Positions 45,505-58,345 of a DNA stretch of 64,000 bases are shown in pieces (the stretch's first letter is position 1; each line of letters starts with the position of its first letter). The DNA comes from Isoetes taiwanensis. Taxonomy: Eukaryota; Streptophyta; Lycopodiopsida; Isoetales; Isoetaceae. Made by a program: the position numbers and the translations under genes. The DNA lies in NCBI GenBank assembly GCA_021234155.1, contig JAJEKV010000268.1, forward strand, positions 372,001-436,000. The letters are read 5' to 3'. Below the pieces are notes generated by a model. It made no database searches. It was given only the letters and a program-made list of their open reading frames with translations, and was not told the origin of the DNA.

Positions 45505-46774
45505 TTTCATTGAGATTAAATTCAAAAGTTAACAAAAATATGATTTATAGATCTAAGGGGTGTCAATTCATATATATTGTCATTTTAATTATTTTGTAAC
45601 ATGGTTATTTCTACATTTCTCATCTAAGTTACAAATCTATAAATAGAAAGCTATGCTTTTAAATGCTTTGCAAAAAAGAAGGAAAAGAAAACATTGCAAT
45701 ATCTTTGAATGATATTTGGCCTTATTAGGTAAAAAGTGAAAAGTTGATATTATATTATAAACCGTAGAAAACAAAATCCGATGTTGTAGGCAAAAGTTGA
45801 AAAACATGTAAAGCTATCGTGCAACTTTTATTTCTTATATTTTATTAAAAAAAATAGATAAATATTAACATGTAGCTTTTTATGCCCTATATAAAGATTT
45901 CACATCCCTTAGCACATGTTGATGACAGAGGCTACACTCTAACCATTTTTTGACAGTACTATAATTGTATGGACCTATATAGATGTTGCCTACTAAGAAA
46001 TTAATCGGTGACATTACAGTTGTACGGGGCTACATAGAGGTTGCCTATTAAGAAATTAATCAACAGTCATTGGGAAGACAACCTATAAGAGTTGAGCTTC
46101 AACTAAGAGTTGAGCTTCAACTCTTTTGCTTGATCTTATTGGATTTTCTTTGAACAACAAAGTTTTGCATTTGTACCCCTTTTATTCTTGTCTATTAGGT
46201 GTTCCGGCTCTCATTTTAAATCTTTATATAACAACAAAGGGTATGTTGCAAACCGCATATTACGGAGCAGATATTTCCTTAGGCCAATAGCATGGCATTG
46301 CCAGCATCCATCTGGAAGTCATAAGGCCCATAGTATTATTCTGGCTCAACATTCCAAAACTTCCAAAACTACGCACCCCAGGGGATTCGCCTATATCTAT
46401 TTTGCATATGCCATCTGTGTTCCCGGGGTCATACATAAACCCTCATCTATCACAGTTGGCAATGAAAACCCCTTACCATATGCCCTACTCATTCCTCTAC
46501 ATGCATACCCCATTACGTATTTCTACATAGTAATTTTCTTGCACAGATGCACCCCTTATGGTAGATTCGCAAGCCAGTAAATGTTTTTACTTGATTCATC
46601 TGGATTTTGTGTAGAATGAAGAACTATTTGGAGGTTCTCACTTCGCTTGACCTAGCTTCTATGCTAAAGGGTCTTGTCACATTGAAGACAGTGAACCATT
46701 CTTACGCTAGAAAACATGGAAGTCTTTAATTCACCATAAAAGCATAACATAGTGGAGCACAAAATATAATAAAA
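45505..46774. other. Probable Helitron interior, no gene recognised
   Basis: AT-rich with repeated phrases (GTTGCCTATTAAGAAATTAATC at 45987 and 46043, imperfect; AAGAGTTGAGCTTCAACT twice near 46086-46121). The plus frame at 46188-46580 is open for 130 codons but unrecognised. Confidence 0.35.
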
Positions 46775-47810
46775 TCCCATCGATCCGAGACATCGGATCG
46801 CCATTCTAGAATGGGACGAGCATGCATGTTTTGCATGCATGCGGGCGGCGCATGCCCGTTCTGGTTGGGAGTTCACTATTTTAGGGCGTTTACGCGATCG
46901 ACTTCTCGCCGGCGCTTCCTCTTCTCTCTCAGCATTACCTTATTCTCTTTGAATTGTTTCAGGCGGGGAGGGCTTCTTTCTGTCTGCGGTTTGGCCAATT
47001 TGGCGTCTCTTCATGTTGTCCTTTTCGGCCTTTAGCCTTCATCCCCGTGGACCTTCGGCCCTCGATCCTAGTTTGTTAAGGAAGTCCTTTGGTATTCGAA
47101 GGCGGTTTTGTTGGTTTCATGCGAGGTCCCATTCTAGAATCCCATCGATCCGAGACATCGGATCGCCATTCTAGAATGGGACGAGCATGCATGTTTTGCA
47201 TGCATGCGGGCGGCGCATGCGATTACAGTTGGGGAGTTCACTATTTTAGGCGTAGCGTTTACAAGATCGACTTCTCATCGCCGGCTTCCTCTTCTCTCTC
47301 GTGATACCTTATTCTCTTTGAACCCACCCTCCCCCCTTCTTTGTTGTTGTATTTTTATCGCGTGGCACGCGGCATAATCAACCCTCCACACGGGAGGTTT
47401 GTTTTGTCTTGTTGTTTTGTTGGTGATGTGCGGGTGCAGGTTAGCGAAAGCAACATCTGTTTTCGACTTTTCCATTCGTGGGTTTTGGGGCGATTTTTTA
47501 TGCCTTCACGTTTGTCAAGCCCCTTGCGAGAGGAAGGCTTATCACTAGGGTTTTTCCTCGAAAACCCGAAAAGGGTGGGGTTTTTAATCCGGTGATAAGC
47601 TTTCGGCAGGTACACTAGCCCAATATCTATTAGCATTGTATTTTGTTGGGGTCCAAATGATATAATTGGATTTTCCCTTTATTTTTTGTGGGTAGTTCGC
47701 ATGTGTGCGGCTACCCACTATCCACCATTGTAGAAAATCTGCTGAGATGAATGAGAAGAAAGTCTAAGTCGGGCGGTTTTGTTGGTTTCATGCGAGTCCC
47801 ATTCTAGAAT
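46775..47810 (+). repeat. Composite repeat, copy 2
   Basis: Units 46775-47140 and 47140-47810 repeat the organisation of 11568-12585 in the same orientation, including the nested palindromic start and the GTCCCATTCTAGAAT end. Indels differ between copies and disrupt any shared frame. Confidence 0.88.
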
Positions 47811-49500
47811 GTAACATTGTTGAATGTTCTAACACATTTGTGAAGAGGAAGTCATCTAGTATTATTGACCACATGTTCCAACAATCTGTGAGATATTTGT
47901 GTGCTTAGATAAAGAATTTGCATTCTATTTTTCCTTCTATTAGAAGACAATTGTCCTTTGTACTCGGGCTTCAAATATGCGAAATGCAAGAGCACTTAAC
48001 ATGTCTTGTAGCTCTACACATGTAATGTGCATTTGTTTGGAGATCCCTTTTACTTTTCTTTTGTTTCCACACAAAAGTTTGGATTATCTTTACGGAACCA
48101 CCATTCCACAAACAATATCGAAGTGTTTAGTATTTCATGAAATGAACATCATCTATCACATAGTAAATGACCTTCTCTTAAGAGCAAACATTGCTACCAT
48201 AATGCATATTCAATGAAACATATGTGCAAGCTTGAGCATGGTATTTGAGCAAAGTTAGGGAATAGAAAATACCAACTTCCAAACTTGAAGGTATTGTCAA
48301 CAGTAATCAAGAGTGGACATATTCAGATTGTGTGGCTAACAAAAGTTCTCTATAGTCAGATACCGAGCACAAGTATTTTTATAGTACACTTTGTTAGGGT
48401 ACTTTGCGGCATGTGAAAATGTACTAATGGAAAAAGATCTAGTATTTGCCAAAACACATCTTGAAAAAATCAATGAAATCGTAAGCCATTAAGTCCCAAT
48501 TAGGTTCCTAAGTTGCACTCGTAATTAGTTTACAATTATGATGCCCAAAAAGTATCTACATGTTACTTGAAATTAGGTCCCCTTATTGTAGGGGTTACCT
48601 CTAAATGCCAAGTCAATATTGAAATTGAAATCACTCTAACCCATACTTAGAGTTAGTTACAATTATTACATTCTTTGTTTGTTGAAATTTTACTTCAACA
48701 AACAAAGAATAATCATTTATCGACACAATAAGTTATATGGCAATTTCTTTGTTAACGCAATTTCTTTGTGGGGCAAATCTTTTCCAAGTCCAACAAACAA
48801 CAATAGACAAATCAAGAGAGGCGGCAAAAGCAAAAACGAACCTCCACCTGTTGCTAGATACGACTTAAAGATTTTCTAATGCTGTGCATTGTCTCTAGCT
48901 TTCCTGATATGCATCAAGATAGACGAAGTGCCCATATGTACAAGCCTAGTTCCTAAGTACCCAATGCTTTTCGAGGTTGATTCGGTTCCACTTCACTTCT
49001 ATTAAGCTTGGATATACAAAGGTTATTTCGGCTATTAATTGGATGACCACCATTACATTTTATTGCACACCTTGGCTCTCATTAATGGCTAGCCCTTCTT
49101 ATATGCTTTATCAAGCACCCAGAAACACATTATTGCAGATATTGATGAAACTTACCTTAATATGCCTGATAACATTATTGCATCATAATATTCTCCATCA
49201 TATTAAGGGTTGTCTGTTCTATTCAAATACAAAGGCTATTACATATCGCTGAGTTCAATGCCGTTTATATACAAGATCAAACAAGCTACTTGCCATTGCC
49301 ACATCCTACCATCAGGTGACAAGCTAGCCACAACGGTGCACGTCACTTTCTCCTATGGGTAATTGATCTCCTTGTGTCGCAAATGGTTCCAAAGTATCAA
49401 CTTCTCCATTTCAATAGTGTAATGTTATTTCTGGAAACATGGCAGTTTTAAAAAGTCTGATGTGTGTCTTTACCTGGAGCTAGCAAGTAAAGATAGATAA
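47811..49500. other. No gene recognised; one strong hairpin
   Basis: A perfect 17-bp inverted repeat (48670-48686 and 48694-48710, ATTCTTTGTTTGTTGAA) has a 7-nt loop. Frames at 47977-48216 and 48977-49252 are anonymous. Confidence 0.4.
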
Positions 49501-50532
49501 GATCGAATGTCAAAGGAAGTAGATAAGCATGTTTAAAGTTTCTAGCACCAATAGTAAGCACCAGCACCAATAGTAAGCACCACAATGGAGAAGGAACAGT
49601 TCCCTCAAATTTTGGGAAAGCAGCCTCATCCCAGTCTCAACTATTATGTGCGTCCATCTTTCAAAAGGAGCACTTCTGAAGCATTTTAGTTGATGTGCTT
49701 GAGAATTTCCTGGAAGACAGGAAAACTTCACCAAGTATGAATTTTACGTCTTTCAACAATTGCATCAGCGAAACAAAAGTTAACTTTATAACAATATTCA
49801 AAATCTACTTCGAACTTCTTATGCAACGTGGAAAACTTCCTTGGCCACATTAGCCAGCAAAACAATTTTTTGTCTTCATGAAGATGAAGAAATGCGATAT
49901 GATATATAATGGAAATCAGCAGAAAAAGACAAAGCGGCAGGTTCCAACTTGTGTTTTCATAATTTAAGAAGCCAAAAGCATAGCACTGTGATGGGGAGCT
50001 GTTGAAATTCTGGCCCAAAAAGGTCAATCTTATGCAGCAAACAAATGTAACATGTGCATATATCATATGACAGTACAAAAAGTAGTTAAATTACATCCCA
50101 CTATGCACATTAACATAGGGCTTCAGCATTATAAGGAGAAATCTGACTTATCGGTTCCACGGACTCCTCCATGTGACTCTAAAATGTTTGATTGCGGTTT
50201 CCTTGTTATCCTCATCCGGGCAAAATATAAGGTCTCGGGGAATCGTCTCATGTGGAAGAAATAGTAGTAGCCTAACCAACTTGGCAACATCCCTCACAAA
50301 GTTAGGCATTAAATAATTGAAATATGCAATGCAATCATGCATGCATGAAGCAAATCTTAAGCGATGGGATGAAAAATGCATAGCCAACATCCTTTACTCC
50401 GCAACATAGGAGCTTGAAATTTCATACAATCACAGTTCATACAATCACACAAAGAGCACACCCACCAGCGAAGAATCTCAGCGTGAGAAGACGCCGATAA
50501 CCAAGCGAAAAATGACAATGGCCTAATATAGG

Positions 50533-50582
50533 CGCTCGTCCTTTCCCAGAATGGCGATCCGATGGCTCGGATCGATGGGATT
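50533..50582 (-). repeat. End fragment of the composite repeat, inverted
   Basis: On the minus strand it reads TCCCATCGATCCGAG, CATCGGATCGCCATTCT then GACGAGCGCC, matching only the first 50 bp of the composite repeat. Confidence 0.75.
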
Positions 50583-51012
50583 CTATTTGAAACCTCTAGT
50601 TTGACATACATAATATGCAGTTTAACACGTGTCCAATGATAATGTTGTTGGCACCCAACTTGCAACACATTAAATAGCGTAGTGGCCATCTTATAGTGCA
50701 TTTGCCAGTAAAAATCCACCATTCTCTTGCAGAAAGCCTTGATAAAAAGATCTTTAAGATGTCAATAATTGAAAATCACTCACTATCAGCAAGCTTTCTC
50801 AGCATCTGGATAAAATGCCCACTATAGAGTTGAACCATGAGCTGAAAAATCTCATACCTGTAACCACAAGGCCGTCAGAGATATTTAAATCTCAATAATT
50901 AAATTTTGAGGGAAAAGGGCCACCAACTCGGGCATAAATCTTGTCAAAAGGACTGAATGAACAATTTCATGCAGTAAAATGATTTCCCAACCATAGAATG
51001 TTATAAAGCTAC

Positions 51013-52985
51013 CTTGGGAAAAAGCGTGATGAAAAGCAGGGTGCAACATAATCGTAGATATCTGGCAATTCTGCTCCAATTACAACATAATGAGGAAGTT
51101 AGATTATCATAAATAACAAAGGATCAAGTTGAGTTCAAGAACCTACTATTGTAGATTCCTTTAACGCAACCTTAAGATCTTCGGCAATAAACTGGACATG
51201 GTAAAGTGTGAAATCAGCTCATCAGCAATGATACTCTGTGTGAAAACAGACAGAGTATCATAAAAACCAACCTTTGTCAATAGTTTGTCAAATCATAATT
51301 CCACCACCTTAGTTATCTCCTCATAGCAACAATCCTTGTATTGTTTCCCATCTGCTTTTGTCCTATCAGCTAGTTGTTCACCAGAAAAATATTGTTGGGT
51401 GGTGGTTGAAAGCCTAGAGGGAAAAGAATATGTGGAGCCAAGAAGGATTAAAGTATGGAACATGCTCCCAAGGGTTCAATGCAATGCATTAACTTACCGT
51501 TTTGCTTCCTTAGAGTTATTTAAACGTGCTATCCCACCTCCTTCAGCTTCAGCAGCTTGTTTTACTACTTGTTTATTCAAAATTTTCTGCATTTCAATAA
51601 CCCTGTGTATACAGCTCAGAGAACTACCATTTTTTCACAATAGAAAATCCTTGATAATCATACTGCTCTCATTATCTACCCCTCAGAAGTTAGAAAATAG
51701 AAAAGAGCTTCTCTACTAACAAAAATTGAGTCTAAGGCAACGCAAAATGTAAATACCAGAGGGACATGGCTAAAATAAAAACAATCTATCCAACATTGCA
51801 GGCCAGCGAGCTTCAATACCCAACCAATTCGTTCTCAGGTTTTTAAATAGAAGACTTCATCATACTCAAGTAGCCAGAATCCAAAAAGCATGTTTTTGTC
51901 TGCCATAGATGCTCCTCAGCAATGGAAGCATCGGCCCTATAGTGTCCAAAGCGGTTAACAACCAGGGCTCCTTTTGGTCAGAGTGGGAGCCTCAGACATA
52001 AAATAAGAGCATCAACGTAAGTTAATCTTGCTAGATTGTGCGAAATTGGGATCAACACAAAAGTGTTAGAATAGATGATAATGTGGGCATGCCATTCCAG
52101 CATTGAAAGCCCAGTGGTAGAGCACCACAAACAAGGGTCCTAGCTTCAATACACAACCAGTTCATTCTCAGTTTCAAATAGAAGGCTTTAGCATACTCAA
52201 GTAGCCAAAATCCAAATAGCATGTTTTTTCTCACGAATCGAGCAAATGAAAAAAACAAACCAACAAAATCAATGGCTAAATGGCATAAAATCAATGGCAC
52301 AAGAATGCCTAACCAATTTCAGGATTAAAGACTATGTCCAAAGGTGATCTGCATGCTACAGCAATAGAAGGAAGCCAGATCAATGCCCCTGAATAATACC
52401 TGCAAGAAAACTTGGCGATCGAGGGCACTCTCTTCTCTTCCGCTTTGATTGGAATCCTTTTCCACACTACAAAATGGTTTGTAGAGCTGCAAAAATTCTA
52501 CTCGCCTAGTAAGAAGAGATAAAAGTCATTGAAATGAACAGTAAGTACCTTTGCTCTCCTATTATCAATGATTGATTCAAGATAACTGCTAAACCAACAG
52601 CATCTAAAACCTTGTATATTTCATTACCAAATCCATCATGTTCTGCTCTTGCGAATACAAATCCACTGCTACAAAACTGTTCTGCCGGCAATATTCTTCG
52701 CTGCCAAACATACCGACATTTCAAGAACTCCGTGAAATCCTGTGAATAACAACAGAGAAATTCATACACTCATTTCATTTTACAACTAAAAAAAACTTTG
52801 AAATCGAATTCATACCCTCAGATCTTGCTCCTGAGTGACTTGAGATCATTTGACAGTGATCCGACCAGAGAAACTTTAATCCCTGTTTTTCGTTCCGGCA
52901 AGAAAGAAGGAGGCATGCATGAATCTTTGCCAACCGGAAGAATTTATGTTGTTGTTCAGACAACTAATGCCCAAGAAGACATTTG
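51013..52985 (-). CDS. Unidentified spliced gene, minus strand
   Basis: Exon-like blocks with good GT/AG borders. Near 52850-52940: RFMHASFLPERKTGIKVSLV. 52549-52739: DFTEFLKCRYVWQRRILPAE, then GFVFARAEHDGFGNEIYKVL and DAVGLAVILNQSLIIGEQ. 52400-52486 (phase matches): VVWKRIPIKAEEKRVPSIAK. 51498-51586: KILNKQVVKQAAEAEGGGIA then RLNNSKEAKR. 51293-51413 (phase matches): LSTTTQQYFSGEQLADRTKA to a stop. About 51013-51066: LPDIYDYVAPCFSSRFFP. The GFGNEIYKVLDAV-x-LNQSLIIG piece resembles the Rossmann start of fucosyltransferase-like glycosyltransferases (G-x-GN..., then a hydrophobic strand), but that is weak. Whether all blocks belong to one gene is uncertain. A 120-bp intron segment is duplicated (about 51790-51900 and 52110-52235). 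Confidence 0.42.
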
Positions 52986-53366
52986 AGTAAGATAGAATAT
53001 CCTAAATCCATGGAGCCCTCTTGCATAAAAGAGTCCCGACAGCACTCCGCCATCTCTAATAAACTTAAGAGGAGAAAATAGCTCATGATTTTTTTAGTTT
53101 TAGGTAAAATTGTTCACTGTCCTTTCGGCAAAATAATAACTAATTATTAAATGGCCCAGAATGAAAGTTGTGAAACAAAACAAATGAAAGGTCAAGATTG
53201 CGCACAAACTATCATAAAACGGCTTTATTATTATATATAGATCAAAAAGATCTCGAAGAGAGCTTTCCAAAGCAATAAAAATCATCTCAAACAGAGTTCT
53301 GGATCAAAAGTTATGATAAGAAATGTGTTGCCGGCGGGGAAACTGCACTACATGCGCCCTTCAAGC

Positions 53367-53560
53367 CCTTCATGTGCCCATTATGCACCACACACACAAA
53401 AAGAGGGCTTTTGTTGTGAGCCATTGGTTGTTGACCATTGAAAAAAGGCTAAAATCAATGGCCTTCATGTGCCCATTATGCACCACACGCACAAAAAAAG
53501 GGCTTTTGTTGTGAGCCATTGGTTGTTGACCATTGAAAAAAAAAAGTCTAAAATCAATGG
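53367..53560. repeat. 95-bp tandem duplication
   Basis: 53367-53461 and 53462-53560 both read CCTTCATGTGCCCATTATGC, GGGCTTTTGTTGTGAGCCAT and GTTGTTGACCATTGAAAAAA. Confidence 0.92.
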
Positions 53561-53574
53561 CTCAGAAATGGTGC

Positions 53575-53695
53575 ACTCTAGATGTACGCATTAGTACATC
53601 CATTTGAATACATCACGAAATCATAGAAAACCTTAGTGAAAAGCGTACAAAAACACAAAGAAAACCCCCTGTTATTATGCTACATATTCATACAC
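53575..53695 (-). repeat. Dispersed repeat ending CTAGAGTGCA, copy 3
   Basis: Reverse complement of the family at 33497-33617, including TATGTAGCAT, ATAACAGGGGGTTTT and TCTAGAGTGCACC. It directly follows the 95-bp duplication. Confidence 0.8.
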
Positions 53696-54286
53696 AAGTA
53701 TGGTTTTCTGCATTTCATACCATCCAAAGTCGCGAGGGGAAAGTTGGCAAGAAAAGAATAAATTATACATGTATGGAAGAGCTTCTTTTGATCTATGGAT
53801 GCGAAGAGTAATTATCGGATTTGGGTTTCTATATCGTTAGATATATTTCCTAGTACATTTGGAATAAGTATTTATATAGGATGGGTATAATTGCCACTAA
53901 CAAAAATGCATGTACAAGTATGGCATGGGTGTAAAACTTTTGACAATATGAGACCTTATGAGAAAGGGTTTTCTACAAAGCAAAGTGTATACAGGGGTTT
54001 TTCTTTTGACCATGTGCACGCAGATGACGTGTCCCCTATAGCTTAGGTGCATAACTTGTACTTATATGTACCCATGCTCAGTCTACTCGAGAAGACTCCT
54101 CAGCAAGTCCTCCTCACTCTTAAAAACTGCAACTTTCCTTAGATATTGGGGTCACTCAAAGTCACGTTGCAAATCACATCTGAAGTTTGAACTTTTCTTC
54201 AATAGCTCTGCAATGAAGTTCAAAGTTAGTCAGGCTTTCTTCCGTCCTAAGGGTTTCTTCTTTAACCTTGCTTAGCCTGCTCTCTT

Positions 54287-55912
54287 TGTGACGTCCCCTA
54301 CTCGTATACGGTGCACTCACCGTATACAAACAGGAGTTCATCCCCCATACCAGCTCCATGCTAATACAGGGCCCTCCACATGACACCGCGAACCGGGTTC
54401 GGTTGGGAAGAGTGGAAGGGTCATTGCACCGATCTCCCTCGGGGCCTACCTAGGCTGCGGGCGTAAACATACATGTCGTTAGCACATACATCAACATCAT
54501 ATGACCATCAACGAAGGATGGTCCTCCACATACTGCATAGACAAAGATCAGCACTGCACATAGGAAATCCCTACCCAAGGCTCGGACTCAAGGGATGACG
54601 GGACGGCTTAGGTCTCCAGAGTTCAGCTGGGGCGAATTCATGGCAATGGATGGCATATGAACATGGCTTAGGGTTGTCCACTCCATCCCGCCCCTCTGCA
54701 CACTTTGCGAGTGGTCCGAAAAGTGTCGGGACTGACCTGAGCCTCACGGATGCATAGCCAAGAGGGCTACTCACGGGCTCATCTTCCCGATTCGATGGGG
54801 CAGGTAGGGATCACTCCCTCCGAGAGATCTACATGCTGACTCAAGGTGACTAGAGGGCCTTTGCGCGTGATATTCGGTGAACCTTTGGAAGGTGAACACC
54901 ACCTCACGGGTGTCGAGCCCATGCCTTGCCCGCACGCAGTGGCAAGCCATTGGACCTAGCCACAATGGTTCCCGGTAGGCCTTACACACCAGAGGAACCG
55001 TTCAAGAGTCAGGACATGAACCTCCTTCTCCCCCCGGTCGGCCCCTTCACCCACATCCGGTGTGGCTCTTGCACACAGGCCGAATCTACAGTGTGCTAGA
55101 GAGGCTACTCTAGGAGCATCAACTACAAAGCTTTAGGTCTCTACCCCCCTTCCCAATACAAGGAGTTCATAGAGATGCATCATCCATATACTTCACAGAG
55201 AACTAAAGAACTAGATCTAATCTACAACATAGAGTTAGGTTCTTTAGTTAGGATCTGCTATCTAGAGATCTAGAGGGCTGCTATGGGCAATCTAATAGGC
55301 TAAACCTCTTGATTCAATGACTAAAATAGGGTTTAGACTATCTAATTGGCCAAATACCGATCCTTGAGGGGCTCCCTCATTTTGAGCTTCGACCATCTAT
55401 TTGAGGCGGCTTTCGAATCAAGGGAAACTAAGGATGCAATTCTCGGCGAAGCGGGATGCGGTTTTGGTTTGTTGAGGCTGCCAAAAAGCAGTTCTAAAGC
55501 CCTAAAATCGAAAATTGGGCTAGTTAGGGTTTCCTACCCTATATAGACAAGGGGTTGGCTAGGGTTTCCAATTATCCCCTTTTGGCATGTGGGATAATTG
55601 GAAATGGGCCCACTTGCCTTTAAGGGCTAGGTGGCCAAATGTGCACCACACGAATGTGTGCCCACATTAATGTGTACATTGGAAAATGTGCACATTAATT
55701 GCACCTATGGGTGTGGCCCACTTGGCATGAGGTGTCCACTTGTAAATGTGTGCCCCATTAATGTGTACATTGGAAAATGTGCACATTAATAGTTGCACAT
55801 CCCTAGGCTACTCACACGGCTACACGCCAGCGCAGACACGGGCGAGTGGCGGTACGCTGCGTGGCGGCGATGCGGTATCGTCCGAGGCGTATCTTGTCTT
55901 TGGAACGCCACA
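54287..55912 (-). mobile_element. 3' LTR of a Ty3/gypsy element, 1,626 bp
   Basis: On the minus strand it begins TGTGGCGTTCC at 55912, right after a polypurine tract, and ends GGGGACGTCACA at 54287. That gives an 8-bp imperfect terminal inverted repeat (TGTGGCGT/TGTGACGT) and TG...CA ends. A TATA-like TCTATATAGG lies about 375 bp inside (near 55540), suitable for the LTR promoter. An internal direct repeat of about 50 bp (55653-55704 and 55745-55796, with GTGTACATTGGAAAATGTGC) sits in the upstream U3 part. The base after the LTR would be one side of the target duplication (CTCTT at 54282-54286); the other side is beyond the window. Confidence 0.82.
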
Positions 55913-55926
55913 TTCTCCCCCACCTT
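55913..55926 (-). other. Polypurine tract
   Basis: Minus strand AAGGTGGGGGAGAA immediately precedes the LTR start TGTGGCG. This purine run primes plus-strand DNA synthesis in LTR retrotransposons. Confidence 0.88.
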
Positions 55927-56869
55927 GAAATGATCTTTGCGGGCGGCATGGTGGGTCTCCCCACCTTGGGATCATCGTAACACGCAATCAACCCGATACA
56001 TCACGATTACTACTATAATTCCTACACATTTATTAAAATTACCTTAAGGTAATATTTTTATGACATTATCACATCCTTATATTATGAAATAACTTATCAA
56101 TTCACAACATTACTAAACAGATTACTTCAAAATTCACTTAACATTACGATTAAGTTTATCAAAATTTTAAAATTACGTCCGAGGTACTCCTCATTTCTTG
56201 CAACACATTCCAACAAAATTTGTGTTGCAAGTCTTCGTAGCTCGACCTCCTTGCCCTCCGGCGCGCTCTATTGGCCTGCAGGTCGACACTACGTTAGTAC
56301 CATTTAATTATTAATAAAATTTTTGGTTATATGGTGACCACCCCACCTATCTACATGGATGCATGGCTAATCTCCCGGCGTAGGAAGAGGGTGAATCTTC
56401 CATTATGGCCGCGGAGACAGCGCCTATATGCCTATATGCCGCTCATGCCTACACCTCTAGTTGCCCAGCGTGGAGGATATCCTTCTCGCGTGGGGGCGTG
56501 AAGGATAGATTCCTCCTATCAAAGCATATATGGGGCTAAAGGTGCTTTCCCTATCAATGCATTCCTTCATGACCTCCTTTCTCTCGAGGTCGTCTACCGC
56601 CCCGTGGAGCAGTAGACTTTCTAATCTACCTTCCACTGCCTGCCGGAAACGGCGGTCATGCCTACATTGACATTACACCGCCTAGAGATCACCGTGGTGG
56701 TGGTCCCATCGCCGGTAACAACGCATGCGACCCATACTAAGCATAGGTGGCATGCGTAGATTAATCTTAACTACACCAGAATTAACCTACACAAATCGAC
56801 ATGCCTGAGCCGATTTCTTCGGAGATGACCTTGCCGTCCCATTGCTCCATAAACTGTGGATCTTTGCTT

Positions 56870-58345
56870 TTACTAAATCTTTCTTAAGTACCCGTCGCGT
56901 CTTCCAGCGGTAAGTGTTTCCACTTGACCAAATCTTTGGAGGAATTCTGATCTCCTCGTTTTCTTGAAAGCTTTATCAAGAATCAGTGCGGAACTATCTC
57001 CAATTTGCTCCTCCGTCATTTCCAACAACGTTGGCGAATCAAGACTTAAATGCGGATTTGGAGTATGCTTCTTCAACAAACTCACGTGGAACACCTTATG
57101 AATCTTTAGGTGTCTTTGGCAAATCTAGCTTGTAGGATTGATTACCTACTCTCTTGACTATTACGAAAGGTCCAGCCCACCTTGGAGCAAGCTTCTTGCA
57201 ATTGCCGATCCGAGCCGCTGCTTCACTTTGATCTTGAGCCAAACATCATCTCCAACTTTGAACTCTCTTAACGTTCGATGCTTATCGGCTATGCTCTTTC
57301 GGCGACTTCTTTGGCGCTAGCGGATAACCTCGAACTTCTTCCACAAGCTGGCATATCGGCCAACATCTGGCTGAAACTTCCACTTTTGACCGCGGGGTTG
57401 TGCCAAGTATCCGCGGGTTAGGCAACGATAGCGTAATTGATCATAAGCGGCGACATTTGGGATGATTCTGCTTGGTGCTATTGTATGCAAACTCCACCAA
57501 GTGAATAAATTCTTCCCACATACTTTGCTTATTCGGACATAGTTTCGTAGCATGTCCTCTAAAATCCTGTTGGTTAAAGCTCCGATGCGGCCATCCGTCG
57601 AGGATGGTATGCGATGCTCATGGATAACCGTCTGAATTGTGCGAAAGAGGTCTTGCCAAAAGGCGGCTCATGAACCGGATCCACTGCCGGAGATGATCTC
57701 CCTTGGCATGCCATGAAGCACGAAGATCTCTTTGGTGAAGAGCTTTCTTTGTATCCATAGCCGTATCGGTGGTCTGCAAGGCACAAAATGTGCCATCTTA
57801 GACAACTTAATCGACCACTACCATCAAGGCATCCTTCCCTCTTCTTTGTTCTTGGGAGTCTGTGATGAAATCCATCTTTGATTACCTCCCACTTAGCGTT
57901 TGGCACCGTAATGGCTCTAATGCCCACGGAATTGAAGCTGCATTGCCGCCGTCTCTTTGGCATAGCGACATTCCTTGATGTGAGCTATTTGCTTCTTCAT
58001 TCACGGCCAATAATAGCTTGCTGCGCTTGAAATATGTTTTCATGAATCCCATGGCCGGCTATTGGGCTGTTCAGCGTGTCATGGAGGATCAACTTCCTTA
58101 CACGATGATTGAATGCGCACAACTTGTTCTTATGGTATAACGAGGTTGCCTTCCTTCTTATAATGCTTGAAGGCCTCCCGCTCCTTATCCATTCTAGCCT
58201 CCTTAGAAAGGCTTGCCCATACTTCCCTGAAATCCACATCCGTTGGCAAGGACTCTTCAATCCTCTTACCAAAGTCATTTGGATATCGTCGAAATTGCGT
58301 TTGCAATGCACCCTAGTTGTCGGGGATGCCTTGAAAGCGCGCATC
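56870..58345 (-). mobile_element. Ty3/gypsy integrase and C-terminal domain, frameshifted
   Basis: Minus frames in order: 57997-58344 (zinc-binding/linker region with KRNFDDIQMTL; not clear), 57574-57963 with NAKWEVIKDGFHH and LPRTKKREG matching the start of the gypsy integrase core (W-E-x-I-x-M-D-F-I...LP), 57317-57553 with LRNYVRISKVCGKNLFTWW (the LR-Y-V-x7-W-x-E-x-L block, degraded), and 56873-57094 with FHVSLLKKHTPNP and DSSALILDKAFKKTRRSEFL, the chromodomain-like tail. Frames change between and within blocks, so integrase cannot be made from this copy. Confidence 0.85.

Noticed and set aside
48977-49252. Copia-type RNase H or integrase remnant
   Set aside because: Only loose similarity by eye; no catalytic motif could be found.
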